From assembly GCA_003520365.1 (NCBI GenBank), contig DOUW01000395.1:15059-20331 (forward strand): DNA of 5,273 nucleotides, written 5' to 3'. This DNA comes from Massilia sp. Its GTDB lineage: Bacteria > Pseudomonadota > Gammaproteobacteria > Burkholderiales > Burkholderiaceae_D. The translations under genes were made by a program, and so were the position numbers. Shown here one piece after another: positions 5,195 through 5,273 of this stretch. Numbering within the stretch: the first letter of the stretch is position 1; each line of letters begins with the position of its first letter. A model generated the notes under the pieces. It saw only the letters and a list, made by a program, of their open reading frames with translations. It was not told the DNA's origin and made no database searches.

Positions 5195-5226
5195 TTTTAG
5201 AGGAGGAAACAATCCCCCCCCTAAAA
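5195..5226 (-). other. 12-bp hairpin with G8 tract downstream of tuf
   Basis: The transcript TTTTAGGGGGGG pairs with CCTCCTCTAAAA as a 12-bp stem with two G-U pairs and an 8-base loop. The U and A tracts are arranged the opposite way from an intrinsic terminator (U on the 5' side, A on the 3' side). It starts 23 bases after the tuf stop. A role in stabilising the 3' end of tuf mRNA or in partial read-through control is possible. Confidence 0.45.
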
Positions 5227-5249
5227 GGTACTGCTTTACTACAAATTAC

Positions 5250-5273
5250 TTAGGCGATGATCTTGGCAACCAC
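5250..5273 (-). CDS. tuf: Elongation factor Tu, C-terminal 7 codons (partial at right edge)
   Basis: The last bases read, on the minus strand, VVAKIIA followed by TAA. This matches the EF-Tu C-terminus (E. coli ends VVAKVLG), and tuf is the expected gene directly upstream of tRNA-Trp-secE in beta-proteobacteria. EF-Tu is the GTPase that brings aminoacyl-tRNA to the ribosome. Only 7 residues are visible, so the call rests on this short match plus synteny. It cannot be told from the window whether this is the first or second tuf copy. Confidence 0.85.
   Translation of the reverse strand: MVAKIIA

Larger units (their letters stand above)
5135..5249 (-). other. tuf to tRNA-Trp spacer with palindrome and long hairpin
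   Basis: This 115-base non-coding gap holds a 12-bp imperfect hairpin (5195-5226) soon after the tuf stop and a perfect 16-bp palindrome (5167-5182) upstream of the tRNA. Neither is followed by a U tract on the transcript strand, so neither is a standard terminator. TAGAAT (5163-5158 on the transcript strand) resembles a -10 box but has no -35 at 17 bases (CCCCGC there). Confidence 0.6.

Noticed and set aside
5195..5226. Intrinsic terminator of tuf
   Set aside because: The stem is good, but no U tract follows it on the transcript strand; A residues follow instead.
1..5273. Undescribed system, mobile element, CRISPR or defence genes
   Set aside because: Coding content is fully accounted for by universally conserved housekeeping genes in standard order, with no transposase, integrase, spaced repeats or unexplained protein.

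Overview
The window is the conserved translation/transcription gene block of a beta-proteobacterium. Every protein gene and the tRNA lie on the minus strand, so transcription runs from high to low coordinates. The order is tuf (last 7 codons), tRNA-Trp(CCA), secE, nusG, rplK, rplA, rplJ, rplL, rpoB (first 407 codons). The protein sequences (RpoB beginning [19 protein letters not shown]10 beginning GLNLNDKK from a GTG codon, 212-residue NusG with an acidic N-terminal tail), the GC-rich wobble positions, and tuf-trpT-secE linkage all suggest Burkholderiales, most likely Oxalobacteraceae (Massilia/Janthinobacterium/Duganella type). The family-level placement is inference from remembered sequences.

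Layout. 5250-5273 is the EF-Tu C-terminus. 5135-5249 is a spacer with a perfect 16-bp palindrome and a long G8-containing hairpin. 5059-5134 is tRNA-Trp with encoded CCA. 4633-5022 is secE, overlapping nusG (3995-4633) by one base (TAATG). 3878-3994 is the nusG-rplK spacer with a GC-rich stem-loop. rplK (3446-3877) overlaps rplA (2748-3446) by one base, again TAATG. 2474-2747 is a structured rplJ leader in the position of the L10 autoregulatory leader. rplJ (1949-2473, GTG start) and rplL (1502-1879) follow, then a 280-base hairpin-rich spacer, then rpoB running off the left edge about 107 residues before the rifampicin-resistance region.

How the genes work together. EF-Tu delivers aminoacyl-tRNA to the ribosome. 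L11, L1, L10 and L7/L12 build the L1 stalk and the GTPase-associated stalk where EF-Tu and EF-G act. NusG couples RNA polymerase to the ribosome and to Rho. SecE is the small essential subunit of the SecYEG translocon. RpoB is the polymerase beta subunit. Known family regulation is L1 repressing rplKA, L10(L12)4 repressing rplJL, and partial attenuation/processing between rplL and rpoB. The spacers contain RNA structures in the places where such control would be expected.

I found no mobile element, CRISPR array, phage gene or unknown protein. This is an ordinary core-genome region. The items worth a second look are RNA structures in the four longer spacers and at the rplJ stop codon, not a new system.
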